A stretch of 64,000 nt of DNA from Balneolales bacterium ANBcel1 (GCA_029688905.1 JARULB010000004.1:330384-394383); one strand, 5' to 3'; counted from the first letter of the stretch, positions 7,287 through 16,284 are shown. Made by a program: numbers and translations. Notes: generated from the sequence alone by a model not told the origin.

Positions 7287-9629
7287 ATGAAAGCGATCCT
7301 GTTCCTGTGCCTGCTCACAGCGATATCAACGGCCGTTTCCAGGCCGGCTGCCCAGGGCTCGGCTCCACCCGAAGCCCCCGACCTGCTCAACAACGGCATA
7401 TCCGGGTACCATGCAGATTCAGACGCTCCCTCCCGGTTTGTCAATAGACAGGGTTCCGGCGACTCACACACCCTTCGAAGATCTGATGATTCATCATTTG
7501 CCGTTGAGCCGGACACAGCCGATACCTCCTCCCGGGGGGAAAACCGGTTTACCGTGGGCCTGGCGCTGAGCGGTGGCGGGGCTGCCGGACTAGCTCACAT
7601 CGGGGTTCTCAAGGTCCTTGAAGAAGCGGGGATACCGGTGGATGTGGTCAGCGGCACAAGCATGGGTGCCATTATCGGTGCGCTCTATGCTATCGGGTAT
7701 TCAGCAGAGCAGATTGAAGAGGAGGTCAGAAGAATCGACTGGCGCGAGCTGTTTGAAGAACCCATCCACCGGCACAACCTGCCGCTGGAAGAGAAAAAAT
7801 ATGACGGGCGTTTCCTCCTGAGCTTCCCGGTGGAAGGGCGTGAGGTCAAATTGCCAACGGGACTCGTTTCCGGAAACTACATTTTTAACAAACTGGCCGA
7901 GCTTACGGCAACATATCATCATGTCGAGGACTTTCGCAGCCTGCCCCGCCCGTTTGTCTGCGTTGCCAGCGATCTCGAAACCGGTCACCAGGTGGTTATG
8001 GACAGCGGATTTCTGCCGGATGCCATCCGGGCAAGCATGTCCATCCCCTCGGTTTTTGATCCGGTGTGGGTTGATGGAAAGTATCTCGTAGACGGCGGCC
8101 TGCTGAACAACATGCCGGTGCAGGAAGCGATCGGCCTCGGAGCCGACTTCGTCATTGCCGTCAATTCAAGCTCCGACCTCAAACCCGCCGATGAACTGCT
8201 GTCGCTCCCGGATATCCTCACGCAAACCATATCCGTTGGAATGCGGGGAACCATACTTCAGCAACTGGAACATGCCGATTTTTACATTCAGCCCGACCTG
8301 GCACAATACACTACGCTCAGCTTCGGAGATGTTGATGAAATCATTTTGGCCGGGGAACGAGCCGCCAGGAGCAGGCTGCCGGAAATCCGGGAACTGGCCG
8401 ATAGTCTGCACGCCCTGCGCGGCGGCAGCGAACCCGATATCCCCGAATTTGAGCCAATCCGTGAGATTCCGGTGCGACAAATCCATTTTGACGGACTTAA
8501 AACAGTACCTCTGGACCATATCCGCACCATCCTCCAGATTGAACCCCACTCAACGGTCCCGTTTACAGAGCTCGATGAAGGGCTGCTCCGGCTGTACGGA
8601 ATGAAACGCTTCAACCGAATCACCTACCGGCTTTACTGGGATGAAGAAGAAGGGGCAGCCGACCTGACCATCTACCTGGAAGAACAAACCGCGAATATGG
8701 TCCAGGCCGGTTTCTATCACAATAGTGAATACGGTCCGTCGCTTCTTTTTAACACCACTTTCCGGAATCTGATCTACCCGGCCAGTACTGCCAGGCTTAA
8801 CATCCGAATCGGTCACGAAGCCATGCTGGAAGGCGAATATTTCAATTATATCGGGCTGGAACCCCGGTTGTCATTTCTGGCATCGGCCGGTTTCCGGGAG
8901 CGGGAGATCGATATCTATGATCAGAACCGAAGGGTATCAAATCTGCGAACCGACATTTTTCACGCCGACGGCCTCATCGGTCCGCTTTTCGCATCGGTTT
9001 TTCGGACGGGAGTCGGGTACCGGATAGAGCATTTCAACCTGACCGAATCCTACGGAGAAATCGAGGCCCCAAAAAACTGGAATACACTGCACATGTTCCT
9101 CGGCGAGATGGAGTTCGACAACCTGAACCGGTCGCACCTGCCCACAAGCGGCCAGCACACTCTCATCCGTGCCGAAGTTCTGCCCGATTTTCTTCCCGGC
9201 GATGCCTCCTTCGGCCGGATAACCGGAACCTGGAAATCCTACCTCCCGATTAATCAGAGGCTCACAATACTACAGTCGCTCTACGCCGGCCACATATTCG
9301 GAGGCACACCGCCACTGCACTATCGCCTGTATGCCGGCGGACACAATGGCTTTTGGGGCTATCGGAAGGACGCCCTCTCCGGCAATAACTTGCTCACCTA
9401 CCGGACTGCCGCACAGTATCAGTTTTACGGCAATTTTTACGCCACAGGCGGCATTAACCTCGGTAACCGCTACGAGAACCTGACCACCGACCTTTTCGAA
9501 CGAACACCGCGCTGGGGATGGGCGGCCATTCTCGGCTGGAACACGATACTGGGTCCGATCGAAGCCGTACTCTCCGGCAGTAAAGAACACGCGCTGCTGT
9601 TCGAGTTTCTCATCGGAATGAACTTTTAG
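7287..9629 (+). CDS. Patatin-like phospholipase fused to POTRA and outer-membrane barrel
   Basis: The 780-residue protein has an N-terminal signal peptide (~1-23) and a short linker. A patatin hydrolase domain follows (~88-290) with oxyanion loop GGGAAG at ~96, nucleophile Ser125 in GTSMG and catalytic Asp269 in DGG. Next comes a POTRA-like domain (~395-460, VRQIHFDGLKTVP...), then a BamA/Omp85-type beta barrel ending in Phe (LIGMNF). The architecture recalls PlpD, the type Vd autotransporter, in which the barrel exports the lipase. Homologues in Bacteroidota are not all shown to release it. It probably acts on phospholipids at or outside the outer membrane. It sits 16 bases behind korB, probably by chance of operon layout. 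Confidence 0.9.
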   Translation: MKAILFLCLLTAISTAVSRPAAQGSAPPEAPDLLNNGISGYHADSDAPSRFVNRQGSGDSHTLRRSDDSSFAVEPDTADTSSRGENRFTVGLALSGGGAAGLAHIGVLKVLEEAGIPVDVVSGTSMGAIIGALYAIGYSAEQIEEEVRRIDWRELFEEPIHRHNLPLEEKKYDGRFLLSFPVEGREVKLPTGLVSGNYIFNKLAELTATYHHVEDFRSLPRPFVCVASDLETGHQVVMDSGFLPDAIRASMSIPSVFDPVWVDGKYLVDGGLLNNMPVQEAIGLGADFVIAVNSSSDLKPADELLSLPDILTQTISVGMRGTILQQLEHADFYIQPDLAQYTTLSFGDVDEIILAGERAARSRLPEIRELADSLHALRGGSEPDIPEFEPIREIPVRQIHFDGLKTVPLDHIRTILQIEPHSTVPFTELDEGLLRLYGMKRFNRITYRLYWDEEEGAADLTIYLEEQTANMVQAGFYHNSEYGPSLLFNTTFRNLIYPASTARLNIRIGHEAMLEGEYFNYIGLEPRLSFLASAGFREREIDIYDQNRRVSNLRTDIFHADGLIGPLFASVFRTGVGYRIEHFNLTESYGEIEAPKNWNTLHMFLGEMEFDNLNRSHLPTSGQHTLIRAEVLPDFLPGDASFGRITGTWKSYLPINQRLTILQSLYAGHIFGGTPPLHYRLYAGGHNGFWGYRKDALSGNNLLTYRTAAQYQFYGNFYATGGINLGNRYENLTTDLFERTPRWGWAAILGWNTILGPIEAVLSGSKEHALLFEFLIGMNF

Positions 9630-9782
9630 CGGTGTATGGTAGCCGGCCGAAGGCGGCAGGCTCTCTTTGGGTATAGCGGACATACCTCCTGTTCCCGGTT
9701 CATTTCTAATTGCGGAAACTCAGATGCGTCTTGTCAGGCAATGGCGGAATAACTACATTTTAGATACCCTCCAACCAGTCCA

Positions 9783-10667
9783 ATGCGCTCCATGAAAAAC
9801 GCCAGAATACTCGTCCCCACTGATTTTTCAGAGCTCAGCCTGCTTGCGTTTCCGGCGGCTGTCGCAATCGCCAGACTGTTCGGCGGAACGGTGGTTCCGT
9901 TTCACGCTTACATGCAGGCCAACGAACTGGACGGTTTCTACTACATGGGCGAAACCAGTCCGGAAACCGATATGCGCACCCTCGAACGTTCTCTCTACCA
10001 GCGGCTGGAAGAAGTTTCCAGAGAACATGTGGAGGAGCCCTTGCTCGGCGAACCGCGCATCGCCATCGGAAATGCCGCCCGGGCCATCTGTGAGGCAGGC
10101 AAAGAGTTTGACCTGATCGTCATGAGCAGTCACGGGCGAACCGGTTTTTCAAGACTGATACTGGGATCCATCTGTGAAAAAGTGCTTCGCACCAGTCAGA
10201 GTCCGGTGCTGGTCGTGGAAGAAAAAAGCCGCCTGTTCCCGTTGCAGCGAATTCTGCTGACCACCGACTTCTCCGACAACTCCATCTACGCGTTTGAACC
10301 GGCGGCCGAGCTTGCCGAGGCTACCGGAGCTCAAATCGATCTGATTCACATCGTCAGCTACGAGCAGTTCGACACCCTTGCCCAGGCACAGCACGACAGC
10401 GAAGAGCGTAAAGAAAAACTGAAACAACTGGCGGTGAAATATTTCTCTGATCTCGAAACGCAGGTTCAGACCGAGGTGTTTTTCTCTGACAGGTCCGTTC
10501 ATGAAGAAATTGCCAGGCTGACCAAGGCCAGGCCCTACAACCTGGTTGTGATGGCTACCATCGGCCGCACCGGGCTCGATTACATGATGCTTGGAAGCAC
10601 AGCATCCAGTGTGCTCCGCCATGTAAGAACCGCCGTACTGAGCGTCAAGCCGGAAATCACCACCTGA
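9783..10667 (+). CDS. Tandem-domain universal stress protein (UspA family)
   Basis: The 294-residue protein holds two UspA folds, each beginning with a RILVPTDFS-type strand (residue ~6 and ~157). Each ends in an ATP-binding motif G-2x-G-9x-G-S/T: HGRTGFSRLILGS near 119 and IGRTGLDYMMLGST near 259. Both domains keep the motif, so both may bind nucleotide. UspA proteins are induced by stress and growth arrest. The gene has a close paralogue immediately downstream after 59 bases. MRSMKN offers two possible ATG starts, 9783 and 9792. It appears to have its own promoter region in the 150 bases after the patatin gene. Confidence 0.9.
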   Translation: MRSMKNARILVPTDFSELSLLAFPAAVAIARLFGGTVVPFHAYMQANELDGFYYMGETSPETDMRTLERSLYQRLEEVSREHVEEPLLGEPRIAIGNAARAICEAGKEFDLIVMSSHGRTGFSRLILGSICEKVLRTSQSPVLVVEEKSRLFPLQRILLTTDFSDNSIYAFEPAAELAEATGAQIDLIHIVSYEQFDTLAQAQHDSEERKEKLKQLAVKYFSDLETQVQTEVFFSDRSVHEEIARLTKARPYNLVVMATIGRTGLDYMMLGSTASSVLRHVRTAVLSVKPEITT

Positions 10668-10726
10668 AAACAACGTGTACCGACTTCTGCCACTATTCCA
10701 AAAGCAGTGTTAAAACCATCTATATT

Positions 10727-11623
10727 ATGAAAACAGCCAATATTCTCGTACCCATTGACTTCTCTGACCTCAGCCTCAAAGCGCTTGAAGCTGCGTCCGT
10801 TTTTGCGGAGTCGTTCGACGGTGCCATCACACCGTTTCACTCCTACATTTCCATGAGCGACCTGGGGGAGATAGACGCCTCCTCTTCCCGGAAATTTGCC
10901 GATACGCATGAAGAACTGGAAAAGAAACTGAGAGGAAAGCTGAATGAGATTGCTTTGGAAAGAGTGGACTCCAAGTATCTGAACGAGGGAATTGTGCAGG
11001 TTGGAAATCCTGCGGAAGCAATCATCGAAGCCGCCAGAAATTACGATTTAATTGTAATGACCACGCATGGGCGCACCGGCTTTTCCCGCCTGATCATGGG
11101 CTCGGTGGCCGAGAAGGTCATCCGTTTTGCCCCGGTTCCCGTCCTGGTCGTTGAGGAGGCATCGAAAATCAAGCCTTTGAAAAGGATCCTGCTAACCACC
11201 GACTTTTCCGATTACTCATTGAAAGCCTTGCCCTTTGCCCGGAGCATCGCCCAGGCTACAGGGGCCAGTATCGACATCATTCATGTCATCAGCTTTGAGC
11301 AGTTTGGCAGCATACCGCAGATTCAGGCAGCCACCGACACCAAGAAGAAGCAGATGCGGGAGCTCGTGGACGAACGATTTGATGATATGAGGGATCAGGT
11401 GCACACCGACGTGGTTTCAACGAAAAAATCCATCCACGAAAAAATCACCAAAATCGCTCACAAAGAGGCGTACAATTTGGTTGTGATGGCGACCATCGGC
11501 CGAACCGGACTGGAGTACCTCCGGCTTGGCAGCACCGCGTCGAATGTGGTTCGACATGTAGAAAACGCCGTATTCACTATCAACCCGCGACGGCTGAAGG
11601 GCTCCGGAGACGAACGAAAATAA
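10727..11623 (+). CDS. Tandem-domain universal stress protein, paralogue of the preceding gene
   Basis: The 298-residue protein has two UspA domains aligned end to end with those of the 9783 gene. It keeps NILVPIDFSDLSL at the N-terminus, THGRTGFSRLIMGS near residue 120 and IGRTGLEYLRLGST near 261. Similar length, spacing and several identical stretches indicate a local gene duplication. The C-terminal region is a little more basic (NPRRLKGSGDERK). It is transcribed with or just behind its twin and converges on acs. Confidence 0.9.
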   Translation: MKTANILVPIDFSDLSLKALEAASVFAESFDGAITPFHSYISMSDLGEIDASSSRKFADTHEELEKKLRGKLNEIALERVDSKYLNEGIVQVGNPAEAIIEAARNYDLIVMTTHGRTGFSRLIMGSVAEKVIRFAPVPVLVVEEASKIKPLKRILLTTDFSDYSLKALPFARSIAQATGASIDIIHVISFEQFGSIPQIQAATDTKKKQMRELVDERFDDMRDQVHTDVVSTKKSIHEKITKIAHKEAYNLVVMATIGRTGLEYLRLGSTASNVVRHVENAVFTINPRRLKGSGDERK

Positions 11624-11656
11624 CCGTCCGGCTATCGCATGCGGCCCCTACGACCT

Positions 11657-11735
11657 CTCCAGCGTGGAGAAGCCGCTTACCAAATGCGGTAACCGGGCAT
11701 CGCTCACCGGCCCGTTCTACTCCTCCAGCGTGGAG
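11657..11735. repeat. Duplicated palindromic tag at and beyond the acs 3' end
   Basis: The sequence CTCCAGCGTGGAG (5-bp arms, 3-base loop) occurs at 11657-11669 and again at 11723-11735, 66 bases apart. The second copy encodes the last residues of acs on the minus strand. Similarity extends a few bases either side: on the minus strand both read AAG-(C/G)CG-...-TCTCCACGCTGGAG followed soon by TAG. This looks like a degenerate copy of the gene's 3' terminus. It may also act as a weak hairpin between the converging usp and acs genes; there is no T-run. Confidence 0.45.
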
Positions 11736-13642
11736 AGGTCGCCTTCGTCCACACCCATGGCCCGGGCTTTCAAGACACGGCGCATGATCTTGCCGCTTCG
11801 TGTTTTCGGAAGGGAGTCGAGAAATGAGACATTCTCGGGCCTGGCTATCGGGCCAATTTCATCGCTGACATGCCGGCGCAGTTCGTCCGCCAGCTCCTTC
11901 CCTCCATGGATCCCTTCGCGGAGAATGACATAGGTGTATATGGCATTGCCTTTCACCTCATGCGGTAACGCGATTGCCGCGGCCTCCGATACGGCCGGAT
12001 GGCTCACCAAAGCGCTCTCCACTTCGGCGGTGCCGAGCCGGTAGCCGCTTACCTTGATCACATCATCAATCCGTCCGATAATCCAGACATAGCCGTCTTC
12101 GTCGATCCGCGCGGAATCTCCGGCCTTGTACCAGCCCTGCTTTTCGTACTCCTTCCAGTAGGTTTCGACGAATCGGTCGGGATCACCGAATATGGTTCGT
12201 GCCATCCCCGGCCAGGGGTTTTTTATCACCAGATTGCCCTCCTCTCCGGGGCTGACTTCCGCGCCTTTCTCATCCACAATAGCCACCTCAATACCAAAAA
12301 ACGGCCGGGTTGCGGAGCCCGGTTTCAGGGGAGTAACCGGCAGCGGAGTGATCATGAATCCGCCGGTTTCGGTCTGCCACCAGGTGTCCATGATCGGACA
12401 GTTGCCGTTGCCGATCACCCGGTGGTACCATTTCCATGCTTCCGGGTTGATGGGCTCGCCAACCGATCCCAGCAGGCGAAGCGAGCTCAGATCGTGGCGC
12501 TGGGGCCACTGCTCCCCAAACCGCATGAGTCCGCGTATGGCGGTAGGAGACGTATAAAGAATGTTGATCCCGTACTTCTCGACCATATTCCACCACCGGT
12601 TCGGATAGGGGTGATTGGGCGCCCCTTCATACATCATCACCGTCGAGCCGTTGATGAGCGGCGCGTAGATCATGTAGCTGTGACCGGTAATCCAGCCGGG
12701 ATCCGCCGCGCACCACCATCTGTCTTCATCCTTGATGTCGAACACATACCGGTGGGTCGTTGACGTGTATACGGAATAGCCGCCGTGGGTATGCAGCAGC
12801 CCTTTCGGTTTGCCGGTGGTGCCCGATGTATAGAGAATAAAGAGCATATCTTCGGCGTCCATCTCTTCGGTTTCGCACCTGGCGTTGGCGATCGGCAGCG
12901 ACAACAGGTCATGCAGCCAGAAATCGCGGTCATTCTCCATGTACACCTCGTGCCCGGTCCGTTTCACCGTGATGCAGACCTCCACGGTGGGCGAACGCTT
13001 CATCGCCTCATTGGCTATCCCTTTCAGGTCGGTGACGCGGCCCCGCCGCCATCCGCCATCGGCGGTAACAAGCACACGGCTCCGGGAGTCCTCAATGCGG
13101 GATGCAAGCGCTTCCACACTGAACCCGCCATAAACCACGCTGTGGGCGGCTCCGATCTTGGCACAGGCAAGCATGGCGACAGCCAGTTCGGGAATCTGGG
13201 GCATATAGATGGTGACGATATCACCGCGCCGCACTCCCATGCTCTTCAGGATATTGGCAAATTTCGAGACCTCACGGTTCAGCGCGTGATACGACATGGT
13301 GCGGAGGTCACCCGGCTCTCCCTCCCAGATGAGCGCGAGTTTGTTACGGCGCCAGGTTTTCAGGTGGCGGTCGATGGCGTTGCTGATCACATTGATGCGC
13401 CCGCCGGTAAACCATTTATAAAACGGCTTCCTGCTGTCATCCAGCACCTTGTCCCATTTTTTGAACCAGTGCAGCTTTTTGGCTTCATCCGCCCAAAACT
13501 TCTCCGGGTCGGACACGGACTTTTCATATAACGCATCATAGTCTTTTACATTCGCCTGTTTGGTAATTGCCCTGGACGGGTAAACCATATCAGATGTTGT
13601 TCCCGATGCCGACTCTTTCGTTCCGGTCTTGCTTTTTGCCAT
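11717..13642 (-). CDS. acs: Acetyl-CoA synthetase
   Basis: Acs activates acetate to acetyl-CoA through acetyl-AMP. The 641-residue length is standard. Motifs include YTSGTTGKPKG (adenylate loop, ~270), TWWQTETGG (~420), and the C-terminal KTRSGKIMRR, whose Lys is the known regulatory acetylation site in the family. A sirtuin at 61028-61720 in this window could be the cognate deacetylase, by analogy with CobB; that is inference. The start at 13642 has a good AGGGG ribosome-binding site about seven bases upstream. It is monocistronic, divergent from lexA, and converges on the usp pair. Confidence 0.95.
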   Translation of the reverse strand: MAKSKTGTKESASGTTSDMVYPSRAITKQANVKDYDALYEKSVSDPEKFWADEAKKLHWFKKWDKVLDDSRKPFYKWFTGGRINVISNAIDRHLKTWRRNKLALIWEGEPGDLRTMSYHALNREVSKFANILKSMGVRRGDIVTIYMPQIPELAVAMLACAKIGAAHSVVYGGFSVEALASRIEDSRSRVLVTADGGWRRGRVTDLKGIANEAMKRSPTVEVCITVKRTGHEVYMENDRDFWLHDLLSLPIANARCETEEMDAEDMLFILYTSGTTGKPKGLLHTHGGYSVYTSTTHRYVFDIKDEDRWWCAADPGWITGHSYMIYAPLINGSTVMMYEGAPNHPYPNRWWNMVEKYGINILYTSPTAIRGLMRFGEQWPQRHDLSSLRLLGSVGEPINPEAWKWYHRVIGNGNCPIMDTWWQTETGGFMITPLPVTPLKPGSATRPFFGIEVAIVDEKGAEVSPGEEGNLVIKNPWPGMARTIFGDPDRFVETYWKEYEKQGWYKAGDSARIDEDGYVWIIGRIDDVIKVSGYRLGTAEVESALVSHPAVSEAAAIALPHEVKGNAIYTYVILREGIHGGKELADELRRHVSDEIGPIARPENVSFLDSLPKTRSGKIMRRVLKARAMGVDEGDLSTLEE

Positions 13643-13800
13643 AAGTAACCCCTGTATTGGATTCGTTTATTACAACTTGCGCCTATTTTGCTATTTATTA
13701 TCTTTTTATCCGCATGCCATTTTAAGTGAATCGCCTGTGGAATTCAACCGCCTGCAACGAACTTTTTTTATACACGGCTTTGCACTCATCATGAATAAGT

Positions 13801-13817
13801 AGTATTATGCACATACT
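13801..13817. promoter_or_regulatory. Candidate LexA operator upstream of lexA
   Basis: AGTAT-N7-ATACT is a 17-bp perfect-arm inverted repeat, with flanking AAG/CTT-like extension (AAGT before, TCTT after). It is centred about 33 bases before the lexA ATG. LexA genes are usually autoregulated through such palindromes, but the operator sequence differs between phyla and I know of no published consensus for this lineage to compare. The position overlaps where a core promoter would lie. Confidence 0.45.
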
Positions 13818-13841
13818 TCTTACACATAGCCTTCGAATATT

Positions 13842-14495
13842 ATGGACAACAGCCAGCTTACCCGAAAGCAGAAGCAGTTTTTCGACTACATCGTCTCTTA
13901 TAAAAATGAGCATGACATCTGGCCGACATACAGGGAAATAGCGGATGAGTTTGGCTACAAATCCCCGAACAGTGTCACGCAAAATCTTCAGGCGCTTGTC
14001 AGGAAGGGGGTGTTGATAAAGACCGAGGATGAAGAGTATGATCTTGCCCCGGATTATGATAAGACCCGGGAGCCGGTTTCAGGCGGCATACCGGTACGGG
14101 GGCTGATCGCAGCCGGTTATCTGCAGGAGGCGGTGGAGGCGAATCTGGGATCCATCACTCTTGATTTTCTTTTTCCCAATCTGGACCGCATGTTCGCGCT
14201 GCGCGTTTCCGGCTCCAGCATGAAAGACGCCAATATCGAAGACGGGGATTTTGTGTTGCTGATGGATGATGACATCAAGGACGGGGACATCGGCGCGGTC
14301 CTCTACAATGGGGAGACCTCCCTTAAACAAATCTATTATGGCCGAAACGGATTGCAGCTTAAACCGGCCAACGAGGAGTACAAGGATATTATCATCGAAC
14401 CGGATGTATTCGAGGAGGTACGTATTCTGGGCAAATATGTAGGCCATGTAAACCGGTCGGGGATCTACCGGCACGACCGCCGCACCAGAAACTAA
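13842..14495 (+). CDS. lexA: LexA repressor
   Basis: The SOS-response repressor, a self-cleaving dimer. The 217-residue protein has a winged-helix N-terminus (KQFFDYIVSY...PTYREIADEFGY) and an S24 peptidase C-terminal domain. The scissile bond is A91-G92 in IAAGYL, the nucleophile is S126 in SGSSMKD and the general base is K162 in TSLKQIY. All parts needed for RecA-stimulated autocleavage are present. A candidate operator precedes the gene at 13801-13817. No SOS partner such as imuA, imuB or dnaE2 lies next to it. Confidence 0.95.
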   Translation: MDNSQLTRKQKQFFDYIVSYKNEHDIWPTYREIADEFGYKSPNSVTQNLQALVRKGVLIKTEDEEYDLAPDYDKTREPVSGGIPVRGLIAAGYLQEAVEANLGSITLDFLFPNLDRMFALRVSGSSMKDANIEDGDFVLLMDDDIKDGDIGAVLYNGETSLKQIYYGRNGLQLKPANEEYKDIIIEPDVFEEVRILGKYVGHVNRSGIYRHDRRTRN

Positions 14496-14764
14496 ATCTT
14501 GCGGAAAGAGTCGGTATCCCGGATCAAGCCGGCGGCCTTTTTTTCCAGCACATCGCGCCCAGTATCCTTCAGGCGGTCCGACAGCGGGCGCCCGCGCTCG
14601 ATCCGGTAGTTGGCGCCTTCAACCGCATCGTGGAGTTGGCCGTCCATGATCCACGCCCGGCCCCCGTCGTGTTGCAGACGCTTTCGATTTTTTATGAAAA
14701 ACGCCTGCCTGTGCAGGTCGGGCAAGCCGCTTTCGGCCATGGGAGTATCGTTTTTTTTAGTCAT
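14492..14764 (-). CDS. Small hypothetical protein converging on lexA
   Basis: A 90-codon frame on the minus strand whose stop overlaps the lexA stop by four bases. The product is hydrophilic and rich in Lys, Arg and Asp, without a signal peptide or membrane segment. It starts MTKKNDTPMAESG and ends DTDSFRKI. I do not recognise a family. A purine-rich GAAGACAG lies just before the ATG and could serve as ribosome-binding site. It fills an otherwise empty gap and has protein-like composition. Its reality is moderately likely; the second Met (residue 9) is an alternative start. Confidence 0.45.
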   Translation of the reverse strand: MTKKNDTPMAESGLPDLHRQAFFIKNRKRLQHDGGRAWIMDGQLHDAVEGANYRIERGRPLSDRLKDTGRDVLEKKAAGLIRDTDSFRKI

Positions 14765-14900
14765 CTGTCTTCAATTTCGGCAATTAAAACTTTCTTTCAG
14801 CGATAAAAGGTAGCCTGCTTTCATTATATATCAAACCGAACGCCGCATTTTATCTGCATCATTCCCCCGTTTTTGGGTTTTATTCTACCTGAAAAACTAC

Positions 14901-14908
14901 TATATTTG
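14901..14908 (+). promoter_or_regulatory. Candidate Bacteroidota-type -7 element for rplU-rpmA
   Basis: TATATTTG matches the TAnnTTTG -7 consensus of Bacteroidota housekeeping promoters and lies 47 bases before the rplU ATG. A TTTTGGG about 25 bases upstream could be the -33 TTG-type element, though the spacing is longer than the usual 19-21 bases. Expression of ribosomal proteins makes a promoter here expected. Confidence 0.4.
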
Positions 14909-14955
14909 AGGTCTTGAATAAAACAGTTTTTCTCACATTATAGAAACCGAACATC

Positions 14956-15270
14956 ATGTACGCGATTGTTGAGATAAGTGGGCATCAGTATAAGGTAGCA
15001 AAAGGCGATGTCATTTTCGTTGACCGTCAAAAAGCCGATGCCGACAAAAAAATCACCCTCGACAAGGTTTTGCTGACTTCTGACGGCAAAGGAAAGGTTA
15101 ATGTAGGCACACCCATCCTTGAAAAAGCAAACGTTAACGCCAAGGTCGTTGACCACGTCAAAGGAGACAAAATCGTTGTCTTCAAGAAAAAACGTCGCAA
15201 AGGATATCAGGTTACACGTGGCCACCGTCGCCATCTGACCCGACTTTTAATTGAAAAAATAACCGCTTAA
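14956..15270 (+). CDS. rplU: 50S ribosomal protein L21
   Basis: The 104-residue L21 is recognised by MYAIVEISGHQYKVAKGD at the N-terminus, the KVLLTSDG and VNVGTP strands, and the basic KKKRRKGYQVTRGHRRHLT segment that contacts 23S rRNA. The length is typical. It pairs with rpmA 12 bases downstream, as in most bacteria. Confidence 0.97.
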   Translation: MYAIVEISGHQYKVAKGDVIFVDRQKADADKKITLDKVLLTSDGKGKVNVGTPILEKANVNAKVVDHVKGDKIVVFKKKRRKGYQVTRGHRRHLTRLLIEKITA

Positions 15271-15282
15271 TCTTACAGAACC

Positions 15283-15537
15283 ATGGCACATAAAAAAGGT
15301 GGCGGCTCTACGAAAAACGGTCGTGACTCCGAATCTAAAAGACTGGGCGTCAAACGCTTCGGTGGTGAAGCAGTTCGTGCCGGCAATATCATCATCCGCC
15401 AGCGCGGCACAAAATTCCATCCCGGCACAAACGTGGGTATGGGAAAGGATGACACCATTTTTGCCACGGCTGACGGCATCGTCACGTTCAGCATCGGACG
15501 AAAAAACCGCAAAACGGTTTCTGTGGAAGCCGGCTGA
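15283..15537 (+). CDS. rpmA: 50S ribosomal protein L27
   Basis: The 84-residue L27 begins [18 protein letters not shown], the conserved tail that reaches the peptidyl-transferase centre. It then has [25 protein letters not shown], the family core. The N-terminus starts directly at Met-Ala-His-Lys, with no Firmicutes-type cleavable extension. It is the second gene of the rplU-rpmA operon and is followed by a strong terminator. Confidence 0.97.
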   Translation: MAHKKGGGSTKNGRDSESKRLGVKRFGGEAVRAGNIIIRQRGTKFHPGTNVGMGKDDTIFATADGIVTFSIGRKNRKTVSVEAG

Positions 15538-15559
15538 TCCGCCCGCAACACCCTTCTTT

Positions 15560-15597
15560 AAAGCTCCTGCCGCAGCTATGCGCTGGAGCTTTTTTTA
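15560..15597 (+). terminator. Rho-independent terminator of rplU-rpmA
   Basis: An 8-bp stem (AAAGCTCC at 15560-15567 with GGAGCTTT at 15585-15592) encloses a 17-base loop and runs into a T-tract. It ends the ribosomal-protein operon 22 bases after the rpmA stop and 13 bases before the next ATG. Confidence 0.85.
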
Positions 15598-15609
15598 TAT
15601 CTATCAGCC

Positions 15610-16284
15610 ATGACTTCAGTGATCATCCCGGGACTTGCCCCGTTGCCCGCCGGCAATATCTACTGCATCGGCAGAAATTATGCCGCGCATGCCCGGGAGC
15701 TGAATAACCCGCTTCCCACCCGGCCCGTCATTTTCGGCAAACCGTCTGCAAGCCTCACATTTGACGGGATTATCCGCATCCCTCCTTTTGTCGCTGATCC
15801 CCACTATGAGGCCGAACTGGTGGTGGCCATCGGAGAGCGCGGGAAAAACATCCCGGCCGGCTGCGCCCTGCCGCTGATTGCCGGCTATGCCATGGGAATT
15901 GATGTGACGGCACGTGACATCCAGCAGGAACTTAAAGAAAAATCTCACCCCTGGTTGCTGGCAAAGGGCCTGGACACGTTTGCGCCAGTCGGATCATTTA
16001 TTGCGTCCGATCAGATCACGGATCCGCAAAAGCTGCACTTCACACTCGACATCAACGGTAAGCGGCGGCAAAACGGAGACACCTCCCAAATGCTGTTTTC
16101 TGTGGATGAGCTGATCTGCACCCTGTCGCGTTACGTGACCCTGCAGCCGGGCGACCTCATCTTCACCGGAACGCCTGAGGGTGTCGGCCGACTTGAGAAC
16201 GGCGACAGGCTTCATGCCGAGCTACAGGCGGGAAATTCCGGCGCCACGGCTCGTCTTGATGCCACCGTCCGGTTCGAATCCTGA
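15610..16284 (+). CDS. Fumarylacetoacetate hydrolase family protein (acylpyruvase/oxaloacetate-type)
   Basis: The 224-residue protein is a single FAH domain of the short FAHD1/YcgM type. Family marks are IYCIGRNYAAHARE at the N-terminus, PVIFGKPSASL, HYEAELVVAIG with the metal-binding Glu pair near residue 57, GIDVTARDIQ with the third acidic ligand near 98, and FTGTPEGVG near 188. Relatives hydrolyse acylpyruvates or act as oxaloacetate tautomerase or decarboxylase; the actual substrate is not readable here. It starts just after the rpmA terminator and runs 27 bases before the M23 gene. Confidence 0.88.
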   Translation: MTSVIIPGLAPLPAGNIYCIGRNYAAHARELNNPLPTRPVIFGKPSASLTFDGIIRIPPFVADPHYEAELVVAIGERGKNIPAGCALPLIAGYAMGIDVTARDIQQELKEKSHPWLLAKGLDTFAPVGSFIASDQITDPQKLHFTLDINGKRRQNGDTSQMLFSVDELICTLSRYVTLQPGDLIFTGTPEGVGRLENGDRLHAELQAGNSGATARLDATVRFES

